Shown: positions 1-9,069, counted from the stretch's first letter. The stretch is DNA of 64,000 bases from Phenylobacterium sp. (GCA_004799545.1 SSMU01000009.1:1-64000); one strand, 5' to 3'. Notes: generated from the letters alone by a model not told the origin. Numbers and translations are program-made.

Positions 1-605
1 GACACGTCGCGGGTGATCGAGGGGTTGTCCGACTTGCGGCTGATCTTGTCGACCTCGTCGATGTAGACGATGCCGCGCTGCGCCCGCTCGACGTTGTAGT
101 CGGCCGCCTGCAGCAGCTTCAGGATGATGTTCTCGACATCCTCGCCGACGTAGCCGGCCTCGGTCAGGGTCGTCGCGTCGGCGACGGTGAACGGCACGTC
201 GATGATTCGAGCCAGCGTCTGGGCCAGCAGGGTCTTGCCGGTGCCGGTCGGGCCGACCAGCAGGATGTTGGCCTTGCCCAGTTCCACGTCGTTGTTCTTC
301 GAGGCGTGGTTCAGGCGCTTGTAGTGGTTGTGCACCGCGACCGAGAGGACCTTCTTGGCGTGGTCCTGGCCGATCACATAATCGTCAAGGACTTCGCGGA
401 TCTCCTTCGGGGTCGGGACACCGTCCTTCGACTTGACGAAGGAGATCTTGTGCTCTTCGCGGATGATGTCCATGCACAGCTCGACGCATTCATCACAGAT
501 GAACACCGTCGGACCGGCGATAAGCTTGCGGACCTCATGCTGGCTCTTGCCGCAGAATGAGCAATAAAGGGTGCTCTTCGAATCTCCGCTCGCGGCCTTT
601 GTCAT
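1..605 (-). CDS. clpX: ATP-dependent Clp protease ATP-binding subunit ClpX (5' part, truncated by window edge)
   Basis: ClpX is the AAA+ unfoldase that recognises substrates and feeds them to the ClpP peptidase in the cytoplasm; in Caulobacter this protease drives cell-cycle proteolysis. About 201 N-terminal codons are visible. The N-terminal zinc-binding domain has four cysteines in two CxxC pairs (residues ~15/18 and 37/40), followed by the linker and a Walker A motif GPTGTGKT near residue 118 and the Walker B IDEVDK. The start is ATG at 605. The gene runs off the left edge on the minus strand. The partner clpP lies ~1.2 kb away on the same strand, separated by two plus-strand genes. Family assignment is secure. 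Confidence 0.97.
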   Translation of the reverse strand, partial: MTKAASGDSKSTLYCSFCGKSQHEVRKLIAGPTVFICDECVELCMDIIREEHKISFVKSKDGVPTPKEIREVLDDYVIGQDHAKKVLSVAVHNHYKRLNHASKNNDVELGKANILLVGPTGTGKTLLAQTLARIIDVPFTVADATTLTEAGYVGEDVENIILKLLQAADYNVERAQRGIVYIDEVDKISRKSDNPSITRDV

Positions 606-830
606 GGTCGTTTCTCACTCTCTAGGCGACCCGGGGGGCCGGCGAGCCCCTGCATCGCCCTTCGGGGTGGTCTCACCCCATCAATGCAGAATACGCGCCG
701 CGGGTTGTCTAAGTCTTGACATTCCCCGATCCGCCTAAGGATCACAAGCCTTCGCTCATGGGAGCGACAATTGGCGACGTGGCGCCCCATCCCAGGACGC
801 ACCGTGGTTCTAAATGGGAATCGCCTCGAA

Positions 831-1469
831 ATGGCACAAGATCGTCGCCGAACCGAAGTAAATCGGCCGCAGCCCCCGCTGGTGGCCTTCGACTTCGACG
901 GGACGATCACGGTCCGGGACAGTTTCACGGCCTTCCTGAAGTGGCGGGCGGGCCCGCTGCGCTACGCCCTGGGCGTGCTGCGGCTGGCCCCCGGCCTGAT
1001 CGGCTATCTCGTGCATCGCGACCGGGGCCGCTTAAAGGCCCAGGCGGTCCGGGAGTTCCTGCAAGGGCTAGGCCGCGAGGCGCTGGAGGCCGAGGCCCGC
1101 AGCTTCGCAGAGATCTTTGGGCCCCGCCTGCTGCGTCCCGACGCCCTGGCCGCCTGGCGTCGCTGGCGGGCGGAGGGCGCGCGCCTGGTCATCGTCTCGG
1201 CCTCGCCCAGCGTGGTGGTCGCTCCGTTCGCCGAGAAGCTGGGCGCCGACGCCCTGATCGCCACCGAGCTGGCCTACGACGTCCAGGATCGGGTGGCGGG
1301 CGCCTTCGCCACGCCCAACTGCCGCGGCCCGGAGAAGATCGTCCGGCTGCGCGCCGCCTTCGGCCCCGACATGGCGCTGAAAGCCGCCTACGGCGACACC
1401 TCCGGCGACCGCGAGATGATCGCCTTAGCCGAGATCAAGGGCTACCAGGTGTTCCGGGGGAAGCCATGA
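831..1469 (+). CDS. cicA: HAD-IB family phosphatase, CicA-like
   Basis: A 212-residue haloacid-dehalogenase superfamily protein resembling phosphoserine phosphatase-type (HAD-IB) enzymes. Motif I is DFDGT near residue 21, motif II is in VSASPS, and motif IV is YGDTSGD near the C-terminus, so the catalytic aspartates are present. In Caulobacter crescentus the gene between clpP and clpX is cicA, a phosphotransferase-superfamily gene whose dosage affects growth and morphology; position and family match that gene here. The track ORF begins at 771. I chose ATG 831 because homologous sequence begins only shortly before motif I; the upstream 20 codons lack family character. The physiological substrate is unknown. 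Confidence 0.85.
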   Translation: MAQDRRRTEVNRPQPPLVAFDFDGTITVRDSFTAFLKWRAGPLRYALGVLRLAPGLIGYLVHRDRGRLKAQAVREFLQGLGREALEAEARSFAEIFGPRLLRPDALAAWRRWRAEGARLVIVSASPSVVVAPFAEKLGADALIATELAYDVQDRVAGAFATPNCRGPEKIVRLRAAFGPDMALKAAYGDTSGDREMIALAEIKGYQVFRGKP

Positions 1470-1479
1470 GGACGCCGGC

Positions 1480-1737
1480 ATGAGGCACGCCAGACCTGAG
1501 GACCTCGGTCCGCTGGAGCGACTGCTCGCGGACCTGCGCGCCCTGCCCGGCCTCACCGAGCGGTCTCCCGGGACCTTCTACCGGAAGGCCCGCGCCTTCC
1601 TGCATTTCCACGAGGACCCCAAGGGCCTGTTCGCCGACGTCCGCGGGCCGGACGACGGCCCCTTCGAACGGATCGACGTCACGGGCGCGGAAGGTCAGGC
1701 CGAGCTGCTCCGCGTGGCGCGGGAGCGGCTGGCCTAG
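1480..1737 (+). CDS. small conserved protein, possibly MmcQ/YjbR-like
   Basis: An 85-residue protein starting 10 bases after the cicA stop, so probably cotranscribed with it. It contains the segment FYRKARAFLHFHEDPKGLFADVR, which looks like a conserved core, and ends in a charged helix. The pattern of aromatic and acidic residues is reminiscent of small MmcQ/YjbR-like proteins, but I cannot confirm this by eye. No signal peptide or membrane segment is evident. Codon use matches the surrounding genes, and third positions are G/C-rich, supporting a real gene. Its function is not known. The gene ends before a hairpin shared with the convergent clpP. Confidence 0.7.
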   Translation: MRHARPEDLGPLERLLADLRALPGLTERSPGTFYRKARAFLHFHEDPKGLFADVRGPDDGPFERIDVTGAEGQAELLRVARERLA

Positions 1738-1743
1738 ACGCCG

Positions 1744-1763
1744 TTCTCCCGCAGGGGGGAGAA
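1744..1763. terminator. hairpin between convergent genes
   Basis: TTCTCCC and GGGAGAA form a perfect 7-bp stem around a 6-base loop in the 32-base gap between the convergent small gene (ends 1737) and clpP (ends 1770). The position suggests a bidirectional terminator. The same stem occurs at 23999-24017, so it may instead be a copy of a dispersed repeat. There is no long T tract. Confidence 0.45.
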
Positions 1764-1769
1764 GGAAGC

Positions 1770-2387
1770 TTACTTTTCGTCGCCCTCGCGGCGCTCCCAC
1801 ACGTGGTCGACCAGGCCCCAGGCCTTGGCCTCTTCGGCGGTCATGAAGAAGTCGCGGTCCAGCGTCTCCTCGACCACCTCGATCGGCTGGCCGGTGTGCT
1901 TGGCGTAGAGCTCGTTCAGCCGCCGCTTGGTCTTGATGATGTCCTCGGCGTGCCGCTGGATGTCGGTGGCCTTGCCGGAGAAGCCGCCGGAGGGCTGGTG
2001 GACCATGATCCGCGCGCTCGGCAGCGCGATGCGCTGGCCCTTCTCGCCGGCCATCAGCAGGAACGAGCCCATGGAGGCCGCCATGCCCATGCACAGGGTG
2101 ATCACCGGGCTCTTGATGTATTGCATGGTGTCGTAGATCGCGAGGCCGCTGGTGACGATGCCGCCCGGCGAGTTGATGTACATCTGGATCTCTTTTTTCG
2201 GGTTCTCCGCCTCCAGGTGCAGCAGTTGGGCGCAGACCAGCGCGGCCATGCCGTCCTCGATCGGGCCCGCCACGAAGACGATCCGGTCCTTCAGCAGGCG
2301 GGAGAAGATGTCGTAGGCGCGCTCGCCGCGACTGGTCTGTTCGACCACCATCGGAACCAGGCCGAGCGCGGTTGTGGGGTCACGCAT
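1770..2387 (-). CDS. clpP: ATP-dependent Clp protease proteolytic subunit ClpP
   Basis: ClpP is the serine peptidase of the ClpXP/ClpAP complexes. The 205-residue length is normal for the family. The nucleophile serine lies in [12 protein letters not shown], the catalytic histidine in VHQPSGG, and an aspartate follows in [11 protein letters not shown]. The track ORF extends to 2942, but the conserved N-terminus ([17 protein letters not shown]) begins at ATG 2387, which is the expected ClpP start. The upstream extension overlaps the start of the divergent M20 peptidase gene and is spurious. It is encoded on the same strand as clpX but separated from it by cicA, a Caulobacter-like arrangement. 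Confidence 0.97.
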   Translation of the reverse strand: MRDPTTALGLVPMVVEQTSRGERAYDIFSRLLKDRIVFVAGPIEDGMAALVCAQLLHLEAENPKKEIQMYINSPGGIVTSGLAIYDTMQYIKSPVITLCMGMAASMGSFLLMAGEKGQRIALPSARIMVHQPSGGFSGKATDIQRHAEDIIKTKRRLNELYAKHTGQPIEVVEETLDRDFFMTAEEAKAWGLVDHVWERREGDEK

Positions 2388-2565
2388 ATTGGGGGAAGCC
2401 CTTCTGGAGATGTCTTCGGCGGGCGTCGCACGAACGCCCGCGCTGTCCCTCCGATATCGCGTGCCTGACGCGTCGGCGCAAGGTGAGCGTCGCCGCAGGC
2501 CCCCTTGCGCCAGGGTCCCGCCCGCGCGACAGCCAAGCCTGGCCCGGATCGGGCGGGAGGGTTCC

Positions 2566-3810
2566 ATGCGTAAGACCTGTTTCACAGCTACGGCCGCCGC
2601 CGCCCTGTTGGCTTGCGGCGCGGCGGAGGCGGCCCCCAAGGACGCCAGGATGTGGGCCGCGGCCGAGGCCGCCCGCCCGGCGCAGCTCGCCCTCCTGCAA
2701 CAGGTGGTCGACATCGATTCCGGCACCGGCGACGCCGAGGGCGGCCGCAAGGTCGCCGGGGTCCTCACCCCTCGCTTGCAGGCGCTCGGCATGAGCGTCG
2801 AATCCGTGCCCGCCGAGGCCGAGGGCCTGCCCGACAACCTGGTCGCCCGGCTCGATGGGACCGGCAAGGGCCGCATCCTGATCATCGCCCATATGGACAC
2901 GGTGTTCGGCCCCGGCACGGTGGCCAAGCGGGCCTTCCGCACCGACGCCGAGCGCGCCTATGGCCCGGGCGTCGGCGACGAGAAGGGTGGCGTGATCGAG
3001 GCCCTCACCGCCCTCCAGCTGCTGCACGACCAGGGCTTCAAGGACTTCAAGCAGGTCACCTTGCTGATCGAGACCTCGGAGGAGCGCGGCTCGCCCGGGA
3101 CCCAGAAGCTGATCAGCCGCCTGCTCCAGGACGCCGACGTCGAGCTCAACATGGAGCCGGGCGACGCCCCGGACATGCTCACCGTCTGGCGCAAGAGCTC
3201 GTCCACCTTCCACATCGTGGTGAAGGGCCGCGCCGCCCACGCCGGCATGGCGCCGCAGGACGGCCGCAATGCCGCCGTCGAGCTGATCCACCAGATCCAG
3301 GCCGACGACGTCTTCCCAAAATCCGGCGACGGGCTGACCGCCAACCTCACCGTCATCACCGGCGGCACGCGGGCCAACATCATCCCCGAGGACGCCGAGG
3401 GCCAGATCAACGTCCGGGTCCGCGACCTCAAGCAGATGGACGAGGTCCAGGCGGTGCTGGTGAAGAACGCCCAGACCACCGTCATCCCCGACACCAAGGT
3501 GACGATCTGGCGCGAGGGCGCCTTCCCGCCGCTGCAGGTCAACCCGGCGACCGAGGACCTCGCGGCCCGCGCCAAGGCGATCTACGCCGGGATCGGCCTG
3601 ACGCTCGCGGAGGGCGGCAACGGCGGCGCCTCGGAATCGGCGCTGGCCGCGGCGGCCGGCGTCCCCGCGCTCGACGGCCTGGGCCCGGTCGGCGGCGGCT
3701 TCCACTCCGACAAGGAATACATCGAGCTGAACACCGTCACGCCCCGGCTCTACATGCTGACCAAGCTGATCCAGGACCTTGGCCGCAACCCGCCGCCCCG
3801 CATGAAGTGA
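2566..3810 (+). CDS. M20 family metallopeptidase, glutamate carboxypeptidase-like, exported
   Basis: A 414-residue zinc metallopeptidase of the M20 family, most like carboxypeptidase G2-type enzymes that cleave C-terminal glutamate or related amide bonds. It starts with a signal peptide ([16 protein letters not shown] followed by APK), implying periplasmic location. Metal-ligand motifs are visible: [20 protein letters not shown] and a C-terminal GFHSDKEY. The dimerisation domain with [15 protein letters not shown] is present. The track start at 2374 lies inside the clpP coding region; ATG 2566, after a GGGAGG sequence, is far better. It is divergent from clpP. The exact substrate cannot be read from sequence. 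Confidence 0.88.
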   Translation: MRKTCFTATAAAALLACGAAEAAPKDARMWAAAEAARPAQLALLQQVVDIDSGTGDAEGGRKVAGVLTPRLQALGMSVESVPAEAEGLPDNLVARLDGTGKGRILIIAHMDTVFGPGTVAKRAFRTDAERAYGPGVGDEKGGVIEALTALQLLHDQGFKDFKQVTLLIETSEERGSPGTQKLISRLLQDADVELNMEPGDAPDMLTVWRKSSSTFHIVVKGRAAHAGMAPQDGRNAAVELIHQIQADDVFPKSGDGLTANLTVITGGTRANIIPEDAEGQINVRVRDLKQMDEVQAVLVKNAQTTVIPDTKVTIWREGAFPPLQVNPATEDLAARAKAIYAGIGLTLAEGGNGGASESALAAAAGVPALDGLGPVGGGFHSDKEYIELNTVTPRLYMLTKLIQDLGRNPPPRMK

Positions 3811-3906
3811 GCCGCCGGGACGGTTTTGTCGGCCGCCGTCCGGCCGGCGCGTCCTAAGGCTCGAGGCGGGGATGGCCCGCGAGACGCATCAACGAAGGAG
3901 ACACCC

Positions 3907-4236
3907 ATGGCGAAGTTCCTGGCGATCTACACCGGCCAACCCGGCGCCGGCGGCCCACCCGATCCGGCGACCATCGCCAAGGGCATGCAGGCCTGGACCG
4001 ACTGGATGAGCCGCCACGCCAGCCAGGTGGTCGAGGGCGGCGGACCGCTCGGCAAGACCAAGCGGGTCACCAAGGCCGGCGTCGCCGACGCCCAGAACAC
4101 CATGGCCGGCTATGTCATCGTCGAGGCCGACGACCACGCGGCCGCGGCCAAGATGTTCGAAGGCCACCCGCACTTCGCCATCTTCCCGGGCGACGGCGTC
4201 GACGTGATGCCGGTCATGCCGATCCCGGGCGCCTGA
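3907..4236 (+). CDS. YCII-related domain protein
   Basis: A 109-residue soluble protein with the alpha/beta dimeric ferredoxin-like fold expected of YCII-related/DGPF proteins: MAKFLAIYTG at the start, a central WTDWMSRHASQVVEGGGPLG segment, and a C-terminal ADDHAAAAKMFEGHPHF stretch that is typical for the family. Some members act as small dehydrohalogenase-like enzymes or sit beside ECF sigma factors; neither role is shown here. ATG 3907 is preceded by a clear GAAGGAGA ribosome-binding site, so the longer track start at 3826 is rejected. It follows the M20 peptidase by about 100 bases and may be independent. Confidence 0.8.
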   Translation: MAKFLAIYTGQPGAGGPPDPATIAKGMQAWTDWMSRHASQVVEGGGPLGKTKRVTKAGVADAQNTMAGYVIVEADDHAAAAKMFEGHPHFAIFPGDGVDVMPVMPIPGA

Positions 4237-4347
4237 CCGCGGGCGGGTTACGGCGGCGATAAAACAGACCGGTTGCTCAAAAACGCGGCTAGCCACCCGG
4301 ACGATCCCGGGGTTAACCTGCCGGCCAGGCCGTCAGGGAGCCGCACC

Positions 4348-5232
4348 ATGTCCGTCGCCGTCCGCCTCGCCGCGCCAACGCCCGACCTCGACGAAGCGCG
4401 CCGCCAGCTGGACGCGCTGGGCTATTGCGTCGTGCCGAACGTGCTCTCCGCCGCCGAGGTCGCCGCCCTGAAGGCCCGGCTGGTCGAGCAGGCCGAGGGC
4501 GAGCGGGCCCGCGGCGTCGCCTTCCGCGACGGCGGGCCGTCGCAGCCGAACCAGCGGATCTGGATGCTGCTTAACAAGGGCCGGGTGTTCCGCGACCTGA
4601 TGCTGCATCCGATCGTGGGCGCCCTGATGGGCCACCTGCTGGGCCCCGACTTCCTGGTCTCCAGCTTCACCGCCAACATCGCCCATCCCGGCGGCGAGCC
4701 GATGGTGCTGCACACCGACCAGGGCTACGTCGGCTTCTGGACGCCCTCGCCGGTGGTGGCCAACATCGCCTGGATGCTGGACGACTTCACCGAGGCCAAC
4801 GGCGGCACTCGCCTGGTCCCCGCCAGCCACCTCAACTCGGCCGCCACCCCGCGCTCGTCGGCCTATGCCCCGGCCGAGCCGGCCAACATGCCGACCCTCG
4901 AGGACACGATCGGCGCGGAGGGCAAGGCCGGCTCGATCCTCTGCTTCGACGGCCGCATCTGGCATGGCACCGGCGCCAACCGCACCGACGAGCCGCGCCA
5001 CGCCCTGCTCAGCTACCACTGCCGTCCCTACATCCGGCAGCAGGAGAACATGGTGCTGGGCCTCGATCCGGCCGTCCGCGCCGCCGAGCGCCCGGCCCTG
5101 CTCAACCGGCTGGGCTTCGCCACCTGGGCCGGGCTCGGCCGGGTCGAGAGCCCGCGCCCCGCCACGCCGCTGTTCGTCTCGTCCGGCGCCGTGGGGCCGC
5201 TCGGCGCCGACGGCGTCCCCATCGACGCCTGA
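4348..5232 (+). CDS. phytanoyl-CoA dioxygenase (PhyH) family protein
   Basis: A 294-residue protein of the non-haem Fe(II)/2-oxoglutarate-dependent PhyH family. The iron-binding facial triad is visible as HTD in LHTDQGY and the distal histidine in IWHGTGANRTDEPRHAL, followed by an arginine suited to 2-oxoglutarate binding. The N-terminal part (QLDALGYCVVPNVLSAAEVAALKARL) is the usual helix-strand opening. ATG 4348 follows a CAGGGAG sequence, and the longer track start at 4273 has no ribosome-binding site. It is followed 20 bases later by an aldo/keto reductase gene on the same strand, so the two may form a small catabolic unit. The substrate is unknown. Confidence 0.88.
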   Translation: MSVAVRLAAPTPDLDEARRQLDALGYCVVPNVLSAAEVAALKARLVEQAEGERARGVAFRDGGPSQPNQRIWMLLNKGRVFRDLMLHPIVGALMGHLLGPDFLVSSFTANIAHPGGEPMVLHTDQGYVGFWTPSPVVANIAWMLDDFTEANGGTRLVPASHLNSAATPRSSAYAPAEPANMPTLEDTIGAEGKAGSILCFDGRIWHGTGANRTDEPRHALLSYHCRPYIRQQENMVLGLDPAVRAAERPALLNRLGFATWAGLGRVESPRPATPLFVSSGAVGPLGADGVPIDA

Positions 5233-5252
5233 CCGCCGGAGACCCTAAGCTC

Positions 5253-6233
5253 ATGACCCTCCGCAAGCTCGGCTCGACGGGCCTCTCCATCGGCCCCCTG
5301 GGCCTGGGCAGCGTCAACTTCTCCTGGCTGACCGACGAGCCGCACTCGTTCGCCATCCTCGACGCCGCCTTCGAGCGCGGGGTGAACCTGCTGGACACCT
5401 CGGACAACTACAACGCCGGCCAGAGCGAGGCCCTGATCGGCCGCTGGTTCGCGCAGGGGAACGGCCGGCGCGAGAAGACCGTGCTCGCCACCAAGGTCTA
5501 TTCCGCGCCCATGGAGTGGGGCTCGCCCGACCCGGTGAAACGCTCCGGCTCCTGGGTCGGCCCGAACCAGAAGGGGCTCTCGGCCAAGCACATCCGCGAG
5601 GCCTGCGAGGCCAGCCTGAAGCGGCTCAACACCGACTACATCGACCTCTACCAGATGCACCACGTCGACCGCGGGACCCGCTGGGAAGAGATCTGGCAGG
5701 CCATGGAGGTGCTCGTGGCCCAGGGCAAGGTGCTCTACGTGGGCTCCTCCAACTTCGCCGGCTGGCACATCGCCCAGGCCAACGAGAGCGCGAGGCGCCG
5801 CGACTTCCTGGGCCTGGCGTCCGAGCAGAGCGTCTACAACCTGATGAAGCGGACCGTGGAGCTGGAGGTGCTGCCGGCCTGCGCCGCCTACGGCATGGCC
5901 TTCCTGCCCTACAGTCCGCTGGCCGCCGGCGCGCTCGGCGGGGCGCCGAAGGGCAATGACAAGGGCCGCCGCGCCTACGTCCAGAAGGGCGAGGCCGTGG
6001 TGGCCTTCGAGGCGCTCTGCGAGACGCTCGGCCGCGCGCCCGCCGACGTGGCCCTGGCCTGGCTCGCCCACCGCCCCGGCGTCACCGCCCCGATCGTCGG
6101 CCCGCGGACCCTGGAGCAGTTCGAAGCCAACCTCGCCGCCGTCGAGCAGCCGCTGGAGCCCGACACCCTCGCCGAGCTCGACCGCATCTTCCCCGGCCCC
6201 GGCGGCCCCGCCCCCGAAGCCTACGCCTGGTGA
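5253..6233 (+). CDS. aldo/keto reductase
   Basis: A 326-residue NADPH-dependent oxidoreductase with the full (beta/alpha)8 family pattern. The catalytic Asp and Tyr lie in LLDTSDNYNAGQSEALIGRW, the lysine in LATKVY and the histidine in LYQMHHVDRG. Later are the SSNFAGW loop and the C-terminal cofactor-binding APIVGPRTLEQFEANL. The length is normal for the YghZ/AKR11-14-like groups. It lies 20 bases downstream of the phytanoyl-CoA dioxygenase-like gene and convergent with the DsbA-type gene at 6241. No regulator is adjacent. The physiological substrate cannot be inferred. Confidence 0.93.
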   Translation: MTLRKLGSTGLSIGPLGLGSVNFSWLTDEPHSFAILDAAFERGVNLLDTSDNYNAGQSEALIGRWFAQGNGRREKTVLATKVYSAPMEWGSPDPVKRSGSWVGPNQKGLSAKHIREACEASLKRLNTDYIDLYQMHHVDRGTRWEEIWQAMEVLVAQGKVLYVGSSNFAGWHIAQANESARRRDFLGLASEQSVYNLMKRTVELEVLPACAAYGMAFLPYSPLAAGALGGAPKGNDKGRRAYVQKGEAVVAFEALCETLGRAPADVALAWLAHRPGVTAPIVGPRTLEQFEANLAAVEQPLEPDTLAELDRIFPGPGGPAPEAYAW

Positions 6234-6240
6234 TCCAGGC

Positions 6241-6879
6241 CTAGGCCGCGATCCGCCGGATCCAGTCCTTCAGCACGCCCACGACATCGTCGGGCGGAGC
6301 GTAGCCGCGGGTGACCACGCCATAGACCCCGGCCTCGTTCGGCCCGCCCACCAGGGTCGGGAAGGCGGTGACCCCGGCCCGCTGCGAGACCGCGTAGTCG
6401 CGCCAGGTCTCCTGCTTGGCCGCTTCCGAAGTCCACTGCTCGAGGAAGCTGATGCGGTCGACGCCCAGCTCCTCGGCGAGGTCGGCCAGCACCTCGCCGG
6501 AGGTCAGGTCCCGGCCCTCGGCGTAGAAGGCCTTCTGGGCGCGGGCCAGGTAATTCACCGCCAGCTCCTCGCCCTCCCGGCGCACCACCACCACGGCCCG
6601 CGCGCCCGGATCGGTGTCGTAGACGAAGCCTGCGCGGTCCATGGCGTGGGTGTCGAACGGCAGGCCGGTCGCCTCGTGCACATGGGTCCAGTGGTTCAGC
6701 ACCTCGCGCTTGGCCGCCTCGGTCATCGGCTCGGCGGTTCCGGGCCTGAGGCCGCCCATGATGGTCCGAACCGGCAGGCCGCGGCCGAACGCCTTGCGGA
6801 TCGCCGCGATCACCGGCGAGAAGCCGTAGCACCAGGAGCACATGGGATCGGCGAAGTAGATCAGGTGCGGCTCGTCCAT
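6241..6879 (-). CDS. DsbA family protein (FrnE-like thioredoxin-fold oxidoreductase)
   Basis: A 212-residue thioredoxin-fold protein with the active-site CSWC in YFADPMCSWCYGFSP close to the N-terminus, a large helical insertion, and the cis-proline region VTAFPTLVGG, as in the DsbA/FrnE/2-hydroxychromene-2-carboxylate isomerase superfamily. No signal peptide is present, so it is probably cytoplasmic, as in FrnE-type disulfide isomerases. The start ATG 6879 has a strong GAGGAGG ribosome-binding site 6 bases upstream; the track start at 6930 is upstream of it. It is divergent from the nitrile hydratase operon across a 98-base gap, leaving open a link to cysteine oxidation or protection in that enzyme. 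Confidence 0.87.
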   Translation of the reverse strand: MDEPHLIYFADPMCSWCYGFSPVIAAIRKAFGRGLPVRTIMGGLRPGTAEPMTEAAKREVLNHWTHVHEATGLPFDTHAMDRAGFVYDTDPGARAVVVVRREGEELAVNYLARAQKAFYAEGRDLTSGEVLADLAEELGVDRISFLEQWTSEAAKQETWRDYAVSQRAGVTAFPTLVGGPNEAGVYGVVTRGYAPPDDVVGVLKDWIRRIAA

Positions 6880-6977
6880 GACTGGCCTCCTCAATCCCCA
6901 AAGCATCGCGCCGAACGGCCGCTCCGTCACGCGAAACGCTTCACAGCCGGCGGCGCTTCCGCCACTCTCCGCCCGCC

Positions 6978-7604
6978 ATGGCCCACGACCACCACGACGA
7001 CCACGATCATCATCACGATCACGAGCCCGGCCAGCACCCGCCCTCGGACATGGAGCTGCGGGTCAAGGCGCTGGAGTCCCTGCTGGTCGAGAAGGGCCTG
7101 GTCGATCCCGCCGCCCTCGACGCCATCGTCGACCACTTCGAGCATCGGGTCGGCCCGCGCAATGGGGCCCGCGTGGTGGCCCGCGCCTGGACCGATCCGG
7201 CCTATCACGCCCGCCTGATGGCCGACGCCACCGCCGCCATCGGCGAGCTCGGCTACGACAGCCGCCAGGGCGACCACATGCGGGCGGTCGAGAACACGCC
7301 GGGCGTCCACAACATGGTCGTCTGCACCCTGTGCTCCTGCTACCCGTGGCCGGTGCTGGGCCTGCCGCCGGTCTGGTACAAGTCCAACGCCTACCGCTCG
7401 CGCGCGGTGATCGATCCGCGCGGCGTGCTGGCCGAGTTCGGCGTGACGCTGCCGTCCGGGACCGAGGTCCGCGTCTGGGATTCCACCGCCGAGCTCCGCT
7501 ACCTGGTGATCCCCGAACGGCCGGCCGGGACCGAGGGCCTGGGCGAGGACGCGCTCGCCGCCCTGGTCACCCGCAACGGCATGATCGGCACGGCCCGGCT
7601 GTGA
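6978..7604 (+). CDS. nthA: nitrile hydratase alpha subunit, cobalt type, with His-rich N-terminus
   Basis: Metal-binding subunit of nitrile hydratase, which converts nitriles to amides. The claw-setting motif VCTLCSC spans residues 115-121 with Cys116, Cys119, Ser120 and Cys121; Thr at the third position is characteristic of cobalt rather than iron enzymes. The 208-residue protein opens with about ten histidines in the first 22 residues ([15 protein letters not shown]), then the family core with [19 protein letters not shown] and [16 protein letters not shown]. It is first in a three-gene operon; its TGA overlaps the GTG start of nthB (GTGA). No strong ribosome-binding site precedes the ATG. 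No amidase gene is nearby. Confidence 0.96.
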   Translation: MAHDHHDDHDHHHDHEPGQHPPSDMELRVKALESLLVEKGLVDPAALDAIVDHFEHRVGPRNGARVVARAWTDPAYHARLMADATAAIGELGYDSRQGDHMRAVENTPGVHNMVVCTLCSCYPWPVLGLPPVWYKSNAYRSRAVIDPRGVLAEFGVTLPSGTEVRVWDSTAELRYLVIPERPAGTEGLGEDALAALVTRNGMIGTARL

Positions 7605-8254
7605 ACGGCGTCCACGACATGGGCGGCATGGCCGGCCTGGGCCCCCTCGCGCCCGAGGCCGGCGAGCCGGTCTTCCACCATCGGTGGGAAGGCCGCGTGC
7701 TGGCCATGACCATCGCCTCCCCCACCCGCTCGAACATCGACGCCGGCCGGCATCAAAGGGAGCTGATTCCCGGCCCCGACTACCTGGCCATGACCTATTA
7801 CGAGAAGTGGTTCCGCTCGCTCAGTGAGCTGGTCTTCAAGCACGGCCTGGCGACGCCGGAGGAGATCGCCCGCGGCCGCGCCGCCCCGGGCTTCGAGGCC
7901 GCCACGCCGCACCTCCAGGCCGCCCAGGTCGAGACCATGTTCGCCACGCCGGGCGGCTACCGGCGCGAGGTCGCCGCCGCCCCGGCGTTCAAGCCCGGCG
8001 ACGCGGTCCGTGGCCGCAACCTCAATCCGCCCGGCCACACCCGCCTGCCGCGCTACGCCCGCGGCCGGACCGGCGAGGTGATCGCCTGGCACGGCGCGCA
8101 TGTGTTCCCGGATTCCCACGCCCACGGCCTGGGGGAGGATCCGCGCCACCTCTACACCGTCCGCTTCGCCGCCTGCGAGCTGTGGGGCGAGGCGGCCGAT
8201 CCGCGCGACAGCGTCAGCCTCGACCTGTGGGAGCCCTATCTTGAGCCCGCCTGA
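7601..8254 (+). CDS. nthB: nitrile hydratase beta subunit
   Basis: The 217-residue beta subunit, which pairs with NthA to form the catalytic heterodimer. The N-terminus [14 protein letters not shown] is the family signature, followed by [10 protein letters not shown] and YYEKWFRSL in the N-terminal helical domain. The C-terminal SH3-like barrel contains [23 protein letters not shown] and ends with [10 protein letters not shown]. The start is GTG at 7601, overlapping the nthA stop by four bases, which implies translational coupling. The track reports it inside a longer ORF from 6878 that runs through nthA in another frame; only the part from 7601 is real. Confidence 0.95.
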   Translation: MNGVHDMGGMAGLGPLAPEAGEPVFHHRWEGRVLAMTIASPTRSNIDAGRHQRELIPGPDYLAMTYYEKWFRSLSELVFKHGLATPEEIARGRAAPGFEAATPHLQAAQVETMFATPGGYRREVAAAPAFKPGDAVRGRNLNPPGHTRLPRYARGRTGEVIAWHGAHVFPDSHAHGLGEDPRHLYTVRFAACELWGEAADPRDSVSLDLWEPYLEPA

Positions 8255-8591
8255 CCTGCTCGCCCTCCCGCAGCTGCCGAAGGACGCGCCCCAAGACTCT
8301 GGCGGTCCGGTGTTCGCCGAGCCCTGGCAGGCGCAGGCCTTCGCGCTCGCCCTGCGGCTCCACGCGCAGGGGGCCTTCACCTGGCCCGAATGGGCGCAGG
8401 CCCTGTCGGAGGAGTTGAAGGCGGCGGGTCCTATGGACGATCCGGCGTTCTACTACGAGCGCTGGCTGGCGGCGCTGGAGCGGCTCGCCATCGCCAAGCG
8501 TCTGGCCGGACGACAGGCCCTCGCGGACCGCAAATCGGCCTGGGCCGACGCCTACCGCCGGACGCCGCACGGTAAGCCGATTACGCTGTAA
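8241..8591 (+). CDS. nitrile hydratase accessory/activator protein
   Basis: A 116-residue protein of the nitrile hydratase accessory family (p14K/NthE type). It is homologous to the N-terminal domain of the beta subunit, and in cobalt enzymes it mediates cobalt insertion by alpha-subunit swapping. Typical segments are FAEPWQAQAFALALRLHAQG, FTWPEWAQALSEEL and YYERWLAALERLAIAKRL. The likely start is TTG 8241, which overlaps the nthB stop (nthB ends 8254); the earlier ATG in the track lies deep inside nthB. The nthA-nthB-accessory order is standard for cobalt-type operons. Use of TTG is inferred from the start of homology. Confidence 0.88.
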   Translation: MSPPDLLALPQLPKDAPQDSGGPVFAEPWQAQAFALALRLHAQGAFTWPEWAQALSEELKAAGPMDDPAFYYERWLAALERLAIAKRLAGRQALADRKSAWADAYRRTPHGKPITL

Positions 8592-8820
8592 ATCCGGCCC
8601 CAACCTGGGCGATCCATCAACTGATGGCCACGGTTCGTGAGCGGCCGAAGAGATCGCAGGCATCGCCGGGCGCCCCGATCTGATCTTGTGGCGCCCCTCG
8701 TCTTCTCGACACCTGGGACTCAGGTCAGCAATCGACGCTCGGCGCCGCGCCGGTCCTCCCTGCACCTGCGGGAACTTTCGCGCGGCGTAGACGCTGAAAC
8801 CTCCGCGAGGGATATGCCGA

Positions 8821-9033
8821 ATGGTCCAATACGCGGTGACGCTGAAGGAAGGCGACTGGACCGTCTTCAAGGACGGGGAAGCCATCGAGAGCGGCCTTAG
8901 CCGCTCAGCCGCCGTGCAGCTGGCCAAGGACCTCGCCTTCGACGCCGAGGAGACCGGCGACACCGTCGAGCTGCTGATCCAGGGCTACTACGGCGACCTG
9001 TCCCGCCGCCTCACCGGCGGCGGGGGCGACTAA
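8821..9033 (+). CDS. small conserved protein, DUF2188-like
   Basis: A 70-residue protein beginning MVQYAVTLKEGDWTVFKDGEAIESGLSRSAAVQLAKDLA, a short beta-hairpin plus helix pattern like the DUF2188 class of small proteins, although that assignment is tentative. It ends in a glycine-rich tail. There is no signal or membrane segment. A GCGAGGGA sequence upstream could be the ribosome-binding site. The preceding ~230 bases after the nitrile hydratase operon show no other gene. The function is unknown. Confidence 0.7.
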   Translation: MVQYAVTLKEGDWTVFKDGEAIESGLSRSAAVQLAKDLAFDAEETGDTVELLIQGYYGDLSRRLTGGGGD

Positions 9034-9069
9034 GCGCCAGCCAGCAAAAGTGGCTCGGTCAGTAGGCGG

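Noticed and set aside
2380-3705. 441-residue minus-strand ORF opposite the M20 peptidase
   Set aside because: It overlaps a well-supported metallopeptidase gene and shows no family motif.
8592-8820. Small ORF 8637-8900 between the nitrile hydratase operon and the 70-residue gene
   Set aside because: It overlaps the start of the better-supported 8821 gene and is Arg/Ser-rich without protein-like character.
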